From: Chitinophaga sp. | GTDB taxonomy: Bacteria; Bacteroidota; Bacteroidia; Chitinophagales; Chitinophagaceae | Direction of reading: 5' to 3' | NCBI RefSeq assembly: GCF_017745275.1 | Contig: NZ_JAGHZS010000001.1 | Span: 1,289,449 to 1,353,448, forward strand | DNA: 64,000 nucleotides | In this document: piece after piece, positions 46,085-54,785 of the stretch | Layout: every line of letters starts with the position of its first letter | How positions within the stretch are numbered: the first letter of the stretch is position 1 | Program-made: the position numbers and the translations under genes | The notes under the pieces: generated by a model | Told to the model about the DNA's origin: nothing | What the model saw: the letters and a program-made list of their open reading frames with translations, nothing else | The model's database searches: none

Positions 46085-46426
46085 AATATTCCTTTTGGGT
46101 TATGTATATTCATATGAAATTTCCCATTGATAACTGCAAGTTCTCGGAAGCTGGTATGGTTGATAAAAATTATAAATGGAAAGCTGACACGGTTTCCATA
46201 CCCGTAACAAATTTGAAACAATTACATGCAGTAGTCAATCGGATACGTATATGGTTTTTCAATAAATATTAATATACAATTTGTTTTATATTACTTATAA
46301 AACAATAGTATAACGTGGTAATTTATAAATCTTTGCTGGATTAACGCCTATATAATACTCTAAAAATCAGCTCTTTAAAAGTTGGCCCATCGTTCATTTA
46401 AAACAAATTATATTTAAACATATATA
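46085..46426. other. 342-bp AT-rich intergenic region
   Basis: Between the LuxR-type gene (5' end) and the sulfatase (3' end), both on the minus strand. AT-rich; no reading frame, hairpin-U terminator or clear promoter recognised. It probably carries the LuxR-gene promoter. Confidence 0.4.
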
Positions 46427-47884
46427 TTACATCTGTACCTTTCCCGCCATTCTTCGTCCGGTTCCTTTATTATTTGTAAGATCATCTCCCAAATCATTCC
46501 GGTACTTTTCTGCGATCGCCGTCAGCATTTTTACTACCTCCGGAAATTGCTTTTGTACATCTAATGTTTCACCAGGATCGCGGCGCATATCATATAATGC
46601 CAACGGTACCTCTACTTCTGGTTGTGCTCCCGGGAATCCATCATAACCCGGCAGATTTAATTTGTAGGTCCTGCTCCGGTGTGGCAATACCAGTTTCCAG
46701 GGGCCTTTACGGATAGCCTCTAAGCTATTCACCTGGTAATATACGGCCAACTCGTCTCTGGGGTTTGCATCCGGATCATTAAATAATAATGACTTCAAAT
46801 CCACCCCATCAATTTTCCGTACCGGCAACGCTGCCCCACAAAAATTAGCGATGGTTGGCAACAGGTCAATCGTAGCCGCCATTTTATTACACACTGTACC
46901 AGCAGGGATCTTGCCCGGCCACCGCATAATACAGGGCACCCGTAATCCACCTTCCCAGGAAGTTCCCTTCCCTTCTCTCAGGCCGCCCGTATTACCTGCA
47001 TGGTTACCATAAGACAGCCAGGGTCCGTTATCGCTCGTAAATATTACCAGGGTATTTTCTGACAGCCCATTTTCTTCCAACGTTTTCATCACCTGTCCTA
47101 CCGACCAGTCAATTTCTTCTATCACATCTCCAAATAAACCATCCTTGCTCTTTCCTTTATGTTTTTCTGATACAGCAATAGGCACATGTGGCATACTGTG
47201 CGCCAGGTAAAGGAAAAACGGATGCTGCTTATTTTGCCTGATAAAACGGCAAGCCCGGTCAGTATACAGCGTTGTGAGTTGCGCCTGATCGTCCAGTGTC
47301 CTGATATATTTCACCGGCTTATTTCCTTCTATCAGTGGCAAGGGCGGATATTTCCGGCGGGGATTGGTAGAAGTGTCTGCATAGGGTTTACCATCATAAT
47401 GCACCGGCCACATGTCGTTGGAATAAGGCAACCCCAGGTACTCATCAAATCCATGCTGTAAAGGCAACCATGGCTCTTTGCAGCCCAGGTGCCACTTGCC
47501 CACCATGCCTGTACGATATCCCTGTTTTTTTAATACGGTGGCAATGGTCTGTTCTGCCGTATCCAACGCAATTGGCGCCGTAGGCCACAATGCCCCGTTG
47601 ATGCCTACCCGGTTGGGATAACAACCCGTGAGCAACCCCGCACGCGAAGCAGAACAAACTGCCTGCGCGGCATAAAAATAAGTGAATCGCATCCCCTGCG
47701 CTGCCATACGATTTAAGTTAGGCGTGTGCCAGGGCGTACCAGCAAAGCACTCCAGGTCACCATACCCCATATCATCCATAAAGATGATCACCACATTAGG
47801 TGACTTAACTTCCGGCAAAGGCTTGATAAAACTGAATGATATGGCCGCCAGACACATAGTCAGGCTAAAATAAACTCTCTTCAT
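46427..47884 (-). CDS. Exported sulfatase (arylsulfatase family)
   Basis: 485 residues from the ATG at 47884 (the frame extends to 47959 but the extra N-terminus is not signal-like). Signal peptide or anchor MKRVYFSLTMCLAAISFSFI. S1 sulfatase core: NVVIIFMDDMGYGDLECF (metal-binding Asp pair), the formylglycine Cys77 in VCSASRAGLLTG (C-S-A-S-R), GKWHLG and TSDNGPW. It needs a maturase for FGly, which is not in the window. It lies next to fucosidases, suggesting sulfated fucose-containing glycans. Confidence 0.9.
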   Translation of the reverse strand: MKRVYFSLTMCLAAISFSFIKPLPEVKSPNVVIIFMDDMGYGDLECFAGTPWHTPNLNRMAAQGMRFTYFYAAQAVCSASRAGLLTGCYPNRVGINGALWPTAPIALDTAEQTIATVLKKQGYRTGMVGKWHLGCKEPWLPLQHGFDEYLGLPYSNDMWPVHYDGKPYADTSTNPRRKYPPLPLIEGNKPVKYIRTLDDQAQLTTLYTDRACRFIRQNKQHPFFLYLAHSMPHVPIAVSEKHKGKSKDGLFGDVIEEIDWSVGQVMKTLEENGLSENTLVIFTSDNGPWLSYGNHAGNTGGLREGKGTSWEGGLRVPCIMRWPGKIPAGTVCNKMAATIDLLPTIANFCGAALPVRKIDGVDLKSLLFNDPDANPRDELAVYYQVNSLEAIRKGPWKLVLPHRSRTYKLNLPGYDGFPGAQPEVEVPLALYDMRRDPGETLDVQKQFPEVVKMLTAIAEKYRNDLGDDLTNNKGTGRRMAGKVQM

Positions 47885-47951
47885 CCGGGATGTTTGACAA
47901 TAAAAAAATGGTACACATAAAATTATACATCTTCCTGACATTTTTTTGAAA

Positions 47952-48023
47952 AAAAGCAAAAAGCAAAAAAGCTATTATAGCGGATAATCATCCGCTATAA
48001 TAGCTTTTTTGCTTTTTGCTTTT
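47952..48023. repeat. Long inverted repeat, AGCAAAAAGC-type, 4-nt loop
   Basis: Perfect 34-bp arms (47952-47985 and 47990-48023) with only AATC as loop; inner CTATTATAGCGGAT, outer AAAAGCAAAAAGCAAAAA. It lies 9 bp after the GH29 stop (48032), and its minus-strand transcript would be a hairpin followed by T-rich sequence, so it may terminate that gene. Confidence 0.9.
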
Positions 48024-48031
48024 GCTTTCCG

Positions 48032-49375
48032 CTATTCCAGCACCAGCTCTATCACCGGAATCTCTACGTCTGGCTTACGCACAGGCAGATCCAGCGCCAG
48101 GTCACCTTTATCAGTGCCACGCATTTTTATTTCAGAACCATCATTCAGCAACTGGGCATATTTCACTTTCCCCTTCATACCAGGCAGTTCAAAACGTTGC
48201 AACGGGTAATCCAGTAAGTGTACGTATAAACGTTTGGTGGTGGGATTGTAGGTCAGCAGGCTGTTTTCCGGACGTTTAAACTCCGCCGGTGCTTCGGTAC
48301 AACCATAAATAGAACGACCATTTACTTCCATCCAGGCACCCATACCTTTCAGCCTGTCCTGTGCCCGGCTATCGAAAGTACCACGGGAAGTAGGTCCTAC
48401 GTTCAGCAACAGGTTACCACCTTTGCTCACTGTTTCTATCAGTAATACCAGTAATTGTTTATTGTCTTTCCAGGATGTTTCATCCCTGTAATACCCCCAG
48501 GAACCAGAGAAAGTCTGGCAGGTTTCCCAGTGAATACGCTTACCATTGCGGGTAGGCCACTCTGATACTTTATACTGTTCAGGTGTTGCAAAATCACCAC
48601 CATCTTCATATTCTCCTAAATCGAGGCGATCGTTCACAATAATGCCGGGTTGCAATTTGCGGATCATCTTAATCAGGTCCAGCGAATTCCAGTCGTTATG
48701 ATCTTTTCCGTGTTCGCCAGGGAAAGAAAAGTCCGTCCACAGGATATCGATTTTACCATAATTGGTCAGCAATTCTTTCAGCTGATTTTTCAGGTAAGCG
48801 CGGTATTTTTCCATATCACGTCCTTTGTTCAATTGTTCGTAAGCCTTTGGATCGGCAGGGCGCTGCGGATGTACGCGATCAATGGTATAATCAGGATGAT
48901 GCCAGTCGATCAGGGAGTAATAGAATCCTACTTTCAGCCCTTCTGCCCGGAAAGCATCTACCCATTCTTTGATCAGGTCTCTCTTCGCCGCTGTATTAGT
49001 GGCTTTATAATCGGTATACTTTGAATCAAACAAACAAAAACCTTCATGGTGTTTGGTGGTGATCACTGCATACTTCATCCCGGCAGCTTTGGCCTGACGT
49101 GCCCATTCTTTGGGATTATACAGGTCAGGGTTGTACAGGTCGAAGTATTTCTGGTAATCCGCATCGGTAAGATGCTCATTACTTTTTACCCATTCGTGGC
49201 GGGAAGGCATAGAGTAAAGCCCCCAGTGAATAAACATACCAAAACGGTCATTTACCCACCACGCCAATCTTTGCTCTTTTTGCTCAGGTGTTTCGTTCAG
49301 GATTTTCTTGTCCTGCGCATGTACCTGCAACAGGAACAGGAGAAAAGCAACGGCACAGAGTGATAGTTTTTTCAT
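48032..49375 (-). CDS. Exported alpha-L-fucosidase, GH29
   Basis: 447 residues. Signal peptide MKKLSLCAVAFLLFLLQVHA-Q. GH29 motifs: RFGMFIHWGLYSMPSRHEW, YAVITTKHHEGFCLFDSKYTD, the catalytic nucleophile in ILWTDFSFPG, and KGGNLLLNVGP. A short C-terminal beta domain follows. Retaining fucosidase of the broad-specificity type. Downstream neighbour (minus strand) is the sulfatase; upstream is the GH-D-like gene 36 bp away. Confidence 0.93.
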   Translation of the reverse strand: MKKLSLCAVAFLLFLLQVHAQDKKILNETPEQKEQRLAWWVNDRFGMFIHWGLYSMPSRHEWVKSNEHLTDADYQKYFDLYNPDLYNPKEWARQAKAAGMKYAVITTKHHEGFCLFDSKYTDYKATNTAAKRDLIKEWVDAFRAEGLKVGFYYSLIDWHHPDYTIDRVHPQRPADPKAYEQLNKGRDMEKYRAYLKNQLKELLTNYGKIDILWTDFSFPGEHGKDHNDWNSLDLIKMIRKLQPGIIVNDRLDLGEYEDGGDFATPEQYKVSEWPTRNGKRIHWETCQTFSGSWGYYRDETSWKDNKQLLVLLIETVSKGGNLLLNVGPTSRGTFDSRAQDRLKGMGAWMEVNGRSIYGCTEAPAEFKRPENSLLTYNPTTKRLYVHLLDYPLQRFELPGMKGKVKYAQLLNDGSEIKMRGTDKGDLALDLPVRKPDVEIPVIELVLE

Positions 49376-49411
49376 AACTGATAAATTATGCTGATTTGGT
49401 TTAATACTTTT

Positions 49412-51577
49412 TTATTCCGCCACCAGCCAGGTATAGCCGGCTGCAGGGATGGTTACTTTTACATGAGCCTGGTAGTTACGGTCAAGGCTATACGCTTTTG
49501 CAACTCCTTCTTTTTCGCGTACGCGCACACTTTGTGTAGCGCCTGTATAATACATCGGCAGCACAAATTCCCTGGTAATAGGCTGTGCAGTTGGATTATA
49601 CAGCATCACCAGCGCTTTTTGCGGCAATGTGGGGCTAACATGCATCACACCATCCCAATCGCGGCCGTCGGCGCGGCGCAGGTGTATCATATCGGCGTTC
49701 AGAATGTGACGATATTTTTTATACCAGGTGATCATGTTGGTCACTACTGCTTTGGTGGCGTCAGTGTCGTATAACCGTGGACCACGATAGCAGGCTTGTA
49801 CGCCGGCACCGTAGTATTGCGCCATGAGCTGGTCATAGGAATCGAGATGGTCTTTCAGCGGCTCCAGCGTAGCAGCAGCGCCACCGCCCTGGTATTCGCT
49901 GAGTGGCACAAAACCCCAGCCCATAGAAGATGTTTTCTCCCAGGTACCATCAAAAATATTTTGCCTGTTCAGGATCAGTTGTTCTGCTCTTGGCAATGAG
50001 AAATTCACTTCGCGATAGCCCAATGCTATTTTATTAGTACCATCCAGGAAATACCAGTCGGGCGCATTTACATACACGCCTCTCTCATTGCACCAGTGAT
50101 AAAGCGCCTTCTGCAACTGCATCTGCTTCCATTGGGAGTCATCTGCACCGGTATGTCCGGGATGCGTGGCAGAGGCACAAACATCGCCGGGATAAGGTCC
50201 ATCGTTCTCGAAAATATCGAAGCCGGTGGCGGCAATAAAATGTTTGATCTTTTGCAGGTAGCCCAATCCCCATTTGCTACCCAGGCAGGGAGCGTTGCCG
50301 AAGAAAGCGTTGCCGGTTTTACCGGTAACAGGACTGATCACATCATCTTCCTCACTGATGCGCCGGCTCGAAAACAGGGAGTAGCCTCCCAGCAATATTT
50401 TTTTGCTGTGGGCGTAGTCTGTGAGCGCTTTAAATTTGGCGATATTGGTGGCGCTGGTATCTTCCATATTCAATCCACTGCCAAAGCTCAGAATCACGCC
50501 TTCATAACCGGTTGCCGCACATTGGTCGATGATAGCCTTCACCTTTTCAGGATCCGTGCTTACCAGGTGCATGAAAATTGGATTCTCCGTAGTCCATGGT
50601 GCAATGGTGCGATAGAATTTTCGTTTAGCCAGCCCGTTACGTTCGCGGTCATAACTATCAAACAGCAGTTCATAGGTGCGGATAGATTCAAAATGTTCTC
50701 CGGCAACCATGGTAATACCTACCGGCACTTTAGGATGTACTTCCAGCAGGCAGGGCGTTTGAAAATCGTAGTTCACCTGTGAAGTGTAGGTGCTGTCTGT
50801 TTTCCAGTGAGTGGTTTGATCACTGAGATTGGCTTTCATGGAATTGTTGAAAGCGTAGTTACTTTCAATGTAAATGCCGTGAGGTACCTGCATTTTATCC
50901 ACGGCCCCTACTACCGCAGATTCTTCTTCAGGGGTAGCGAGTATTTCATTCACTACCTGGTTCAATTTCACGGGCTGCCCGGTTTGATTGGTAATTTCCA
51001 GCCATTTGGATATCAGTGGAATGCCGTCAAATATTTCGTAGTGTACTTTTATCTGCAGTCCTTTCACTTCCGGTGCCTGTGCTTCGTAGGAGAAGATGAG
51101 CGCTTTGCCGGTGGCTTGTTTGGGGTTGCTGCACCAGCCGTGGGCTGTCCATTTCAGGTAAGGCTGTATAGTGGTTACCTGGTGACCTGTATACATAAAA
51201 TCTGATTGGCCGGCCTGGAGCTGATCCAGCCAGGCAGGTAGCAGATAGGCTTGTTGTGATTGTCCTTTGGCACCACCAATCATGTAATCGCGGCCGTTTA
51301 CTACGATCCGGGCTTCCGGTTTTACGGCACGCAGTAGTTGCTCTCCGCTTACCAGGTTACGGTAATCGGTGCATATCACGTTGGGGGTTATACGAAAACT
51401 CCGGCTCAATAGGCCATTACTCAATGTGATGTCTTTGCCTTTTTCTGTAATAGCAGCCGTATACGACTGTGGTTGAATTAACCAGTCGCTGGCAGGCGAC
51501 TTCACTTGCGCCGATAAAGTACCGGCATACAAACAAGCCAGCATTCCTGCCAGGAGATTCGTTCTTTTCATGTTCAT
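49412..51577 (-). CDS. Exported clan-GH-D-like glycoside hydrolase, specificity unknown
   Basis: 721 residues with signal peptide ending GTLSA-Q (start MNMKR or the second Met). N-terminal beta-sandwich (about 30-320) with LSNGLLSRSFRI and KWLEITNQTGQPVKL, then a TIM barrel (about 350-640) with GYEGVILSFGSGLNMED, DIFENDGPYPGDVCASATHPG (candidate nucleophile Asp) and a C-terminal beta domain. Layout fits GH36/GH31-like alpha-galactosidases, but I do not recognise the standard GH36 signature. It lies between two fucosidase genes, so alpha-galactoside or related debranching is likely. Confidence 0.6.
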   Translation of the reverse strand: MNMKRTNLLAGMLACLYAGTLSAQVKSPASDWLIQPQSYTAAITEKGKDITLSNGLLSRSFRITPNVICTDYRNLVSGEQLLRAVKPEARIVVNGRDYMIGGAKGQSQQAYLLPAWLDQLQAGQSDFMYTGHQVTTIQPYLKWTAHGWCSNPKQATGKALIFSYEAQAPEVKGLQIKVHYEIFDGIPLISKWLEITNQTGQPVKLNQVVNEILATPEEESAVVGAVDKMQVPHGIYIESNYAFNNSMKANLSDQTTHWKTDSTYTSQVNYDFQTPCLLEVHPKVPVGITMVAGEHFESIRTYELLFDSYDRERNGLAKRKFYRTIAPWTTENPIFMHLVSTDPEKVKAIIDQCAATGYEGVILSFGSGLNMEDTSATNIAKFKALTDYAHSKKILLGGYSLFSSRRISEEDDVISPVTGKTGNAFFGNAPCLGSKWGLGYLQKIKHFIAATGFDIFENDGPYPGDVCASATHPGHTGADDSQWKQMQLQKALYHWCNERGVYVNAPDWYFLDGTNKIALGYREVNFSLPRAEQLILNRQNIFDGTWEKTSSMGWGFVPLSEYQGGGAAATLEPLKDHLDSYDQLMAQYYGAGVQACYRGPRLYDTDATKAVVTNMITWYKKYRHILNADMIHLRRADGRDWDGVMHVSPTLPQKALVMLYNPTAQPITREFVLPMYYTGATQSVRVREKEGVAKAYSLDRNYQAHVKVTIPAAGYTWLVAE

Positions 51578-51592
51578 ACTTTTCTTATATAA

Positions 51593-53386
51593 TTATTTCA
51601 CGGGCTGTAAGATCACCTTACGCAACCAACATAGCTCATTTTTGTTACCAGAAACCGGCTTAACGGTCAGGTTTTGTTTACCTGCTTTATCAATATGTAC
51701 AATACCAACAGCATGTTGAATGAACTGCATAGGCAGATGGCTGTTATAGGTACCTGTAGTCAGCGTGAGGAAAGGTAATTGCTGCCCGCCAACAGTGACG
51801 AGGCCCTGCTGGGAAGCGCTGGCCGGCTCGCAGGCATAATCGAGTATTACTTTATAATCGCCGGCGTCCTGTATATCGAGCGGAAATATAACGGCATCAT
51901 CCGGTTGCAACATGTTGGTGATGCAATTATCGTGTTTCCAGTCGCCGAAATAATGCGAGTAAGTAAACAGTTTACTTTTCGCGTTACCGTTAAACACCGC
52001 CCATACGGCCGGTATTTCCGCCTGTGGATATTGGCTGCTAACGGTTTGTGTACGTAGTTGTGACAAGTCCGCTTGCTGACCGCTATACTCCACTACCAGC
52101 ACCGTATTTCGTGTATCCGGCAGCGTTCCCGGCAACTGGATAATGGTTTCTTCCGGTAGTTGTTTAAAGGTAAGGGCAGATGAAGTACCGGGTATTTTAA
52201 CTGATTTGATTTTTGCTGTTACGCCGGGTACACGTAATTGCCTGTTGGCGGGCATTCTCCATACGTGCAGGAATAGTTTCCCGGGCTTGCTGGTAGTAAC
52301 GCCCCAGGGCTGTGCAGGAATGAGGCCCCAGGTGGTACCATAGATGCTCTCACCGTAAATCTTCAGCCATTTGCCAACAGCTTTCAGGTAGGCAACGGAA
52401 TAGGCGGGCCATTGGCCGTTGCCATCCGGGCCTACGTTCAACATCAGGTTGCCGCCTTTGGAGGCTACATTAGATAGCAGGTGAATAATTTCTTCCGGTG
52501 ATTTGAAGTTAAGATCATGTTGGATATATCCCCAGGAATCGTTGTGCGTATAAATAGATTCCCAGGCGCCGGCAATGGGTACCGGAGGCACTTCAGAATC
52601 GCCGAAATCGCGGTAGTCGCCGAGGTCATGCCCTACCCTGCTGCTGAACAGGCAACCGGGTTGCAGCAACCGCAGGCTATCGATCATTGCTTTGGTCTGG
52701 TCTACTGTTAACCCGCCGGGCATATCAAACCATACGAGGCCCAGGGGACCATAGTTGGTGAGCAGTTCTTTTAATTGCGGGATAGATTTAGTGCGATAAT
52801 ATTGCTGGTAGTCTTTCTCTTTGTTGTTGAAATCCCAGTTGTTGCCGCCACCGTTGGGTTCGTGCCAATCGAGGAACTGGGAGTAATAAAACCCGAAAGG
52901 AATGCCTTGTGTTTTACAGGCGGCAGCCAGTGCTTGCATGGGGTCCTTCTTATATGGAGAAGCATCTACGATATCGAAGTCGGTAACTTTAGAATCGAAC
53001 ATGCTGAAGCCTTCGTGGTGTTTGGCGGTGATGACAAGGTATTTGATGCCGGCTTCTTTGGCGGTGGCTGCCCATTCGCTGGCATCAAAGCCAATAGGAT
53101 TAAAGGTTTGGGCTACTTTGGCATATTCGGCGGCCGGTGCTTTGGCGCGTTGCATGATCCATTCCCCGCTACCGTAGTAGGCGCTGTCGTGCCAGCGACC
53201 TGCCAGTTTAGAATACAGTCCCCAGTGTATAAACAATCCGAATTTTGCCTGCCGGAACCATTTTAGGCCGGGGTGTACCGTATTGCTGCTGGCTCCTTTG
53301 TTCCACATGTCGGGCATCTCCTGTGCGGCGACTTTCGTGTGCAGGAACAGGCATAGTAATAATAAACATGGAACCCGGTGGAACAT
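51593..53386 (-). CDS. Exported alpha-L-fucosidase, GH29, with C-terminal beta domain
   Basis: 597 residues from the ATG at 53386; upstream Met codons would add a 22-residue segment in front of the signal peptide MFHRVPCLLLLCLFLHTKVAA-Q. GH29 motifs: KFGLFIHWGLYSKLAGRW, YLVITAKHHEGFSMFDSK, the nucleophile in GLVWFDMPGG, and KGGNLMLNVGPDGNGQW. The C-terminus (about 480-597) is an extra beta-rich domain, perhaps carbohydrate-binding. Divergent in sequence from the second GH29 at 48032, so not a recent duplicate. Confidence 0.92.
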   Translation of the reverse strand: MFHRVPCLLLLCLFLHTKVAAQEMPDMWNKGASSNTVHPGLKWFRQAKFGLFIHWGLYSKLAGRWHDSAYYGSGEWIMQRAKAPAAEYAKVAQTFNPIGFDASEWAATAKEAGIKYLVITAKHHEGFSMFDSKVTDFDIVDASPYKKDPMQALAAACKTQGIPFGFYYSQFLDWHEPNGGGNNWDFNNKEKDYQQYYRTKSIPQLKELLTNYGPLGLVWFDMPGGLTVDQTKAMIDSLRLLQPGCLFSSRVGHDLGDYRDFGDSEVPPVPIAGAWESIYTHNDSWGYIQHDLNFKSPEEIIHLLSNVASKGGNLMLNVGPDGNGQWPAYSVAYLKAVGKWLKIYGESIYGTTWGLIPAQPWGVTTSKPGKLFLHVWRMPANRQLRVPGVTAKIKSVKIPGTSSALTFKQLPEETIIQLPGTLPDTRNTVLVVEYSGQQADLSQLRTQTVSSQYPQAEIPAVWAVFNGNAKSKLFTYSHYFGDWKHDNCITNMLQPDDAVIFPLDIQDAGDYKVILDYACEPASASQQGLVTVGGQQLPFLTLTTGTYNSHLPMQFIQHAVGIVHIDKAGKQNLTVKPVSGNKNELCWLRKVILQPVK

Positions 53387-53691
53387 AGCGCTGAGAAATT
53401 TAGTAAACCAACGGTAAAAATTATACATAACCACTGGCATATGCAAATGCATGGAAAATGGTATCAGGGAAAGGGAAAATGATACAATTAAACGTGCATT
53501 CGCGCCATTAACTAACGGTTAACGAATTTTACCGGGGCGAATAACTAATTTCGATTGCAGAATAAGTTATATCTGTCTCTGTGTATATAACTTCACCCGT
53601 TTGTCAACAACTTATTTAGCTCATTAACAGGCTATAATGTGTTATTAGCATCTGGTACAATACCAAGGTGCCATGTGAATGTTTTAAAGCG

Positions 53692-53730
53692 CCTCTGCTG
53701 TATGTCATCAGCAGAGGTTTGTTTTTTTTT
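53692..53730 (+). terminator. Rho-independent terminator, no upstream gene
   Basis: Perfect 9-bp stem CCTCTGCTG (53692-53700) / CAGCAGAGG (53709-53717), loop TATGTCAT, then TTTGTTTTTTTTT. The preceding plus-strand DNA is non-coding. Confidence 0.75.
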
Positions 53731-54002
53731 AGTCCTTCCTGTTTTACCACTCGTTATTTCAATTCTTGTTTGGGTTCAATTAACGCTCTTTGCCGGGCAT
53801 CCGCTTAATATTGTGCTAACGCTTCATCATCGTTGGGTTTGAAGTGCTACAGTTGTAGATAACTGAAAATGCATACAACTAACAAATATCTGAGCTGTAC
53901 CTGTTGGCTTCTCCAGGCCGACGGGGATATTTTTTGATGAATGGGAACCCATAGGTTTAACGACCCATGGGTTTTTGATTTAATCATCATCTAGCTATAG
54001 CG

Positions 54003-54035
54003 CCTTTGCAGTTTCTACTGCGAAGGTTTTTTTTT
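54003..54035 (+). terminator. Rho-independent terminator, no upstream gene
   Basis: Stem CCTTTGCAG (54003-54011) / CTGCGAAGG (54018-54026, one G-U pair) followed by nine T. Similar leading sequence to the 53692 terminator (AGCGCCT). Confidence 0.75.
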
Positions 54036-54142
54036 AGCTGTTAGCCGTTAGCCTTTAGCTTCTAGTAAATGCAGCGAAGATCATTTGCGTAAATAATCCG
54101 CTGCATTTTACTAAAAGCTAAAAGCTAACAGCTAAATGCTAA
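54034..54142. repeat. Imperfect inverted repeat of AGCTAAAAGC/TTAGC words
   Basis: Left arm 54034-54076 (TTAGC words ending GCAGCG), right arm 54099-54142, paired with a few mismatches and a one-base indel; inner stem AAATGCAGCG/CGCTGCATTT. It starts inside the terminator U-tract and ends 3 bp before the TetR operator. Confidence 0.75.
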
Positions 54143-54144
54143 AG

Positions 54145-54168
54145 TGAATATTTATTCGCTTATATTTG
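54145..54168 (+). promoter_or_regulatory. tetR promoter and operator
   Basis: Palindromic TGAATATTTATTCG (54145-54158) followed by the -7 box TATATTTG (54161-54168) and the ATG at 54170. A second match lies at 54753. The ATG lies 1 nt after the box, so this mRNA would be leaderless or start slightly upstream. Confidence 0.6.
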
Positions 54169-54169
54169 T

Positions 54170-54745
54170 ATGGTGAAACTGAAAGATGATAAAAAAGTAA
54201 CCCAGATTTTCCAGGCGACAGTTAAGCTGGTAGCCAGGAAAGGCCTGTCTGGTATCACCATGGGCGACATTTCCAAAGAAGCCGGGATTGCCACCGGTAC
54301 GTTATACGTTTATTTCAAAAGTAAAGATGAGCTGATCAATGCCCTGTTTGCTGCCTGCCGGGAAAATTCGGTACAGGTATCTTTTAAAGGATACCAGCCG
54401 AACCGACCTTTCAAATTAGGATTCCGGCAAATCTGGCTTAACATCTTACGATATAAGCTACAGAATTTTGAAGAAACCGTCTTCCTCGAACAGTGTTACC
54501 ACTCCCCTTTTATCACCGCAGCTACCCGGGAAAAGGCGCTGCAACTCGCCGCTCCCTTCTATGAACTGATGAAACGAGGACAGCAGGAACAGCTGGTCAA
54601 ATCTGTGGATAGCGGCTTACTACTTACCTTTGTAATGGGCACCATGAACGAATTGATCCGGCAAACACATTACAGCGGCATCCCTCTCAGCAGAAGCCGG
54701 ATTAATACCGCTTTTGACCTTTGCTGGGATGCCCTGAAGGCATAA
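54170..54745 (+). CDS. TetR/AcrR family transcriptional regulator
   Basis: 191 residues. N-terminal HTH: QIFQATVKLVARKGLSGITM, GDISKEAGIATGTLYVYFKSKDELI (recognition helix about 38-54). C-terminal all-helical ligand domain with EQCYHSPFITA. Ligand unknown. The two 14-bp palindromes flanking this gene at 54145 and 54753 are consistent with autoregulation and control of the downstream universal stress protein, 40 bp away. Confidence 0.9.
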   Translation: MVKLKDDKKVTQIFQATVKLVARKGLSGITMGDISKEAGIATGTLYVYFKSKDELINALFAACRENSVQVSFKGYQPNRPFKLGFRQIWLNILRYKLQNFEETVFLEQCYHSPFITAATREKALQLAAPFYELMKRGQQEQLVKSVDSGLLLTFVMGTMNELIRQTHYSGIPLSRSRINTAFDLCWDALKA

Positions 54746-54752
54746 ATAAAAA

Positions 54753-54766
54753 TGAATAATTATTCA
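54753..54766 (+). promoter_or_regulatory. Operator TGAATAATTATTCA before the usp gene
   Basis: Perfect 14-bp palindrome, 8 bp after the tetR stop and 20 bp before the usp ATG. Same half-site TGAATA as the site in front of tetR. Confidence 0.6.
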
Positions 54767-54785
54767 CAAATAAATATCACTGCAT

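Larger units (their letters stand above)
53387..54169. other. 783-bp intergenic region with three terminator-like hairpins
   Basis: No convincing gene. Plus-strand hairpins with U-tracts occur at 53692-53730 (CCTCTGCTG/CAGCAGAGG, U9), 53946-53975 (AACCCAT/ATGGGTT) and 54003-54035 (CCTTTGCAG/CTGCGAAGG, U9). The first and last both begin AGCGCCT and look related. An inverted repeat of AGCTAAAAGC words follows at 54034-54142. Confidence 0.5.

Noticed and set aside
53639..53842. Short plus-strand frame in the 53.4-54.2 kb gap
   Set aside because: It runs through the terminator at 53692-53730, is low in complexity and has no promoter or family similarity.
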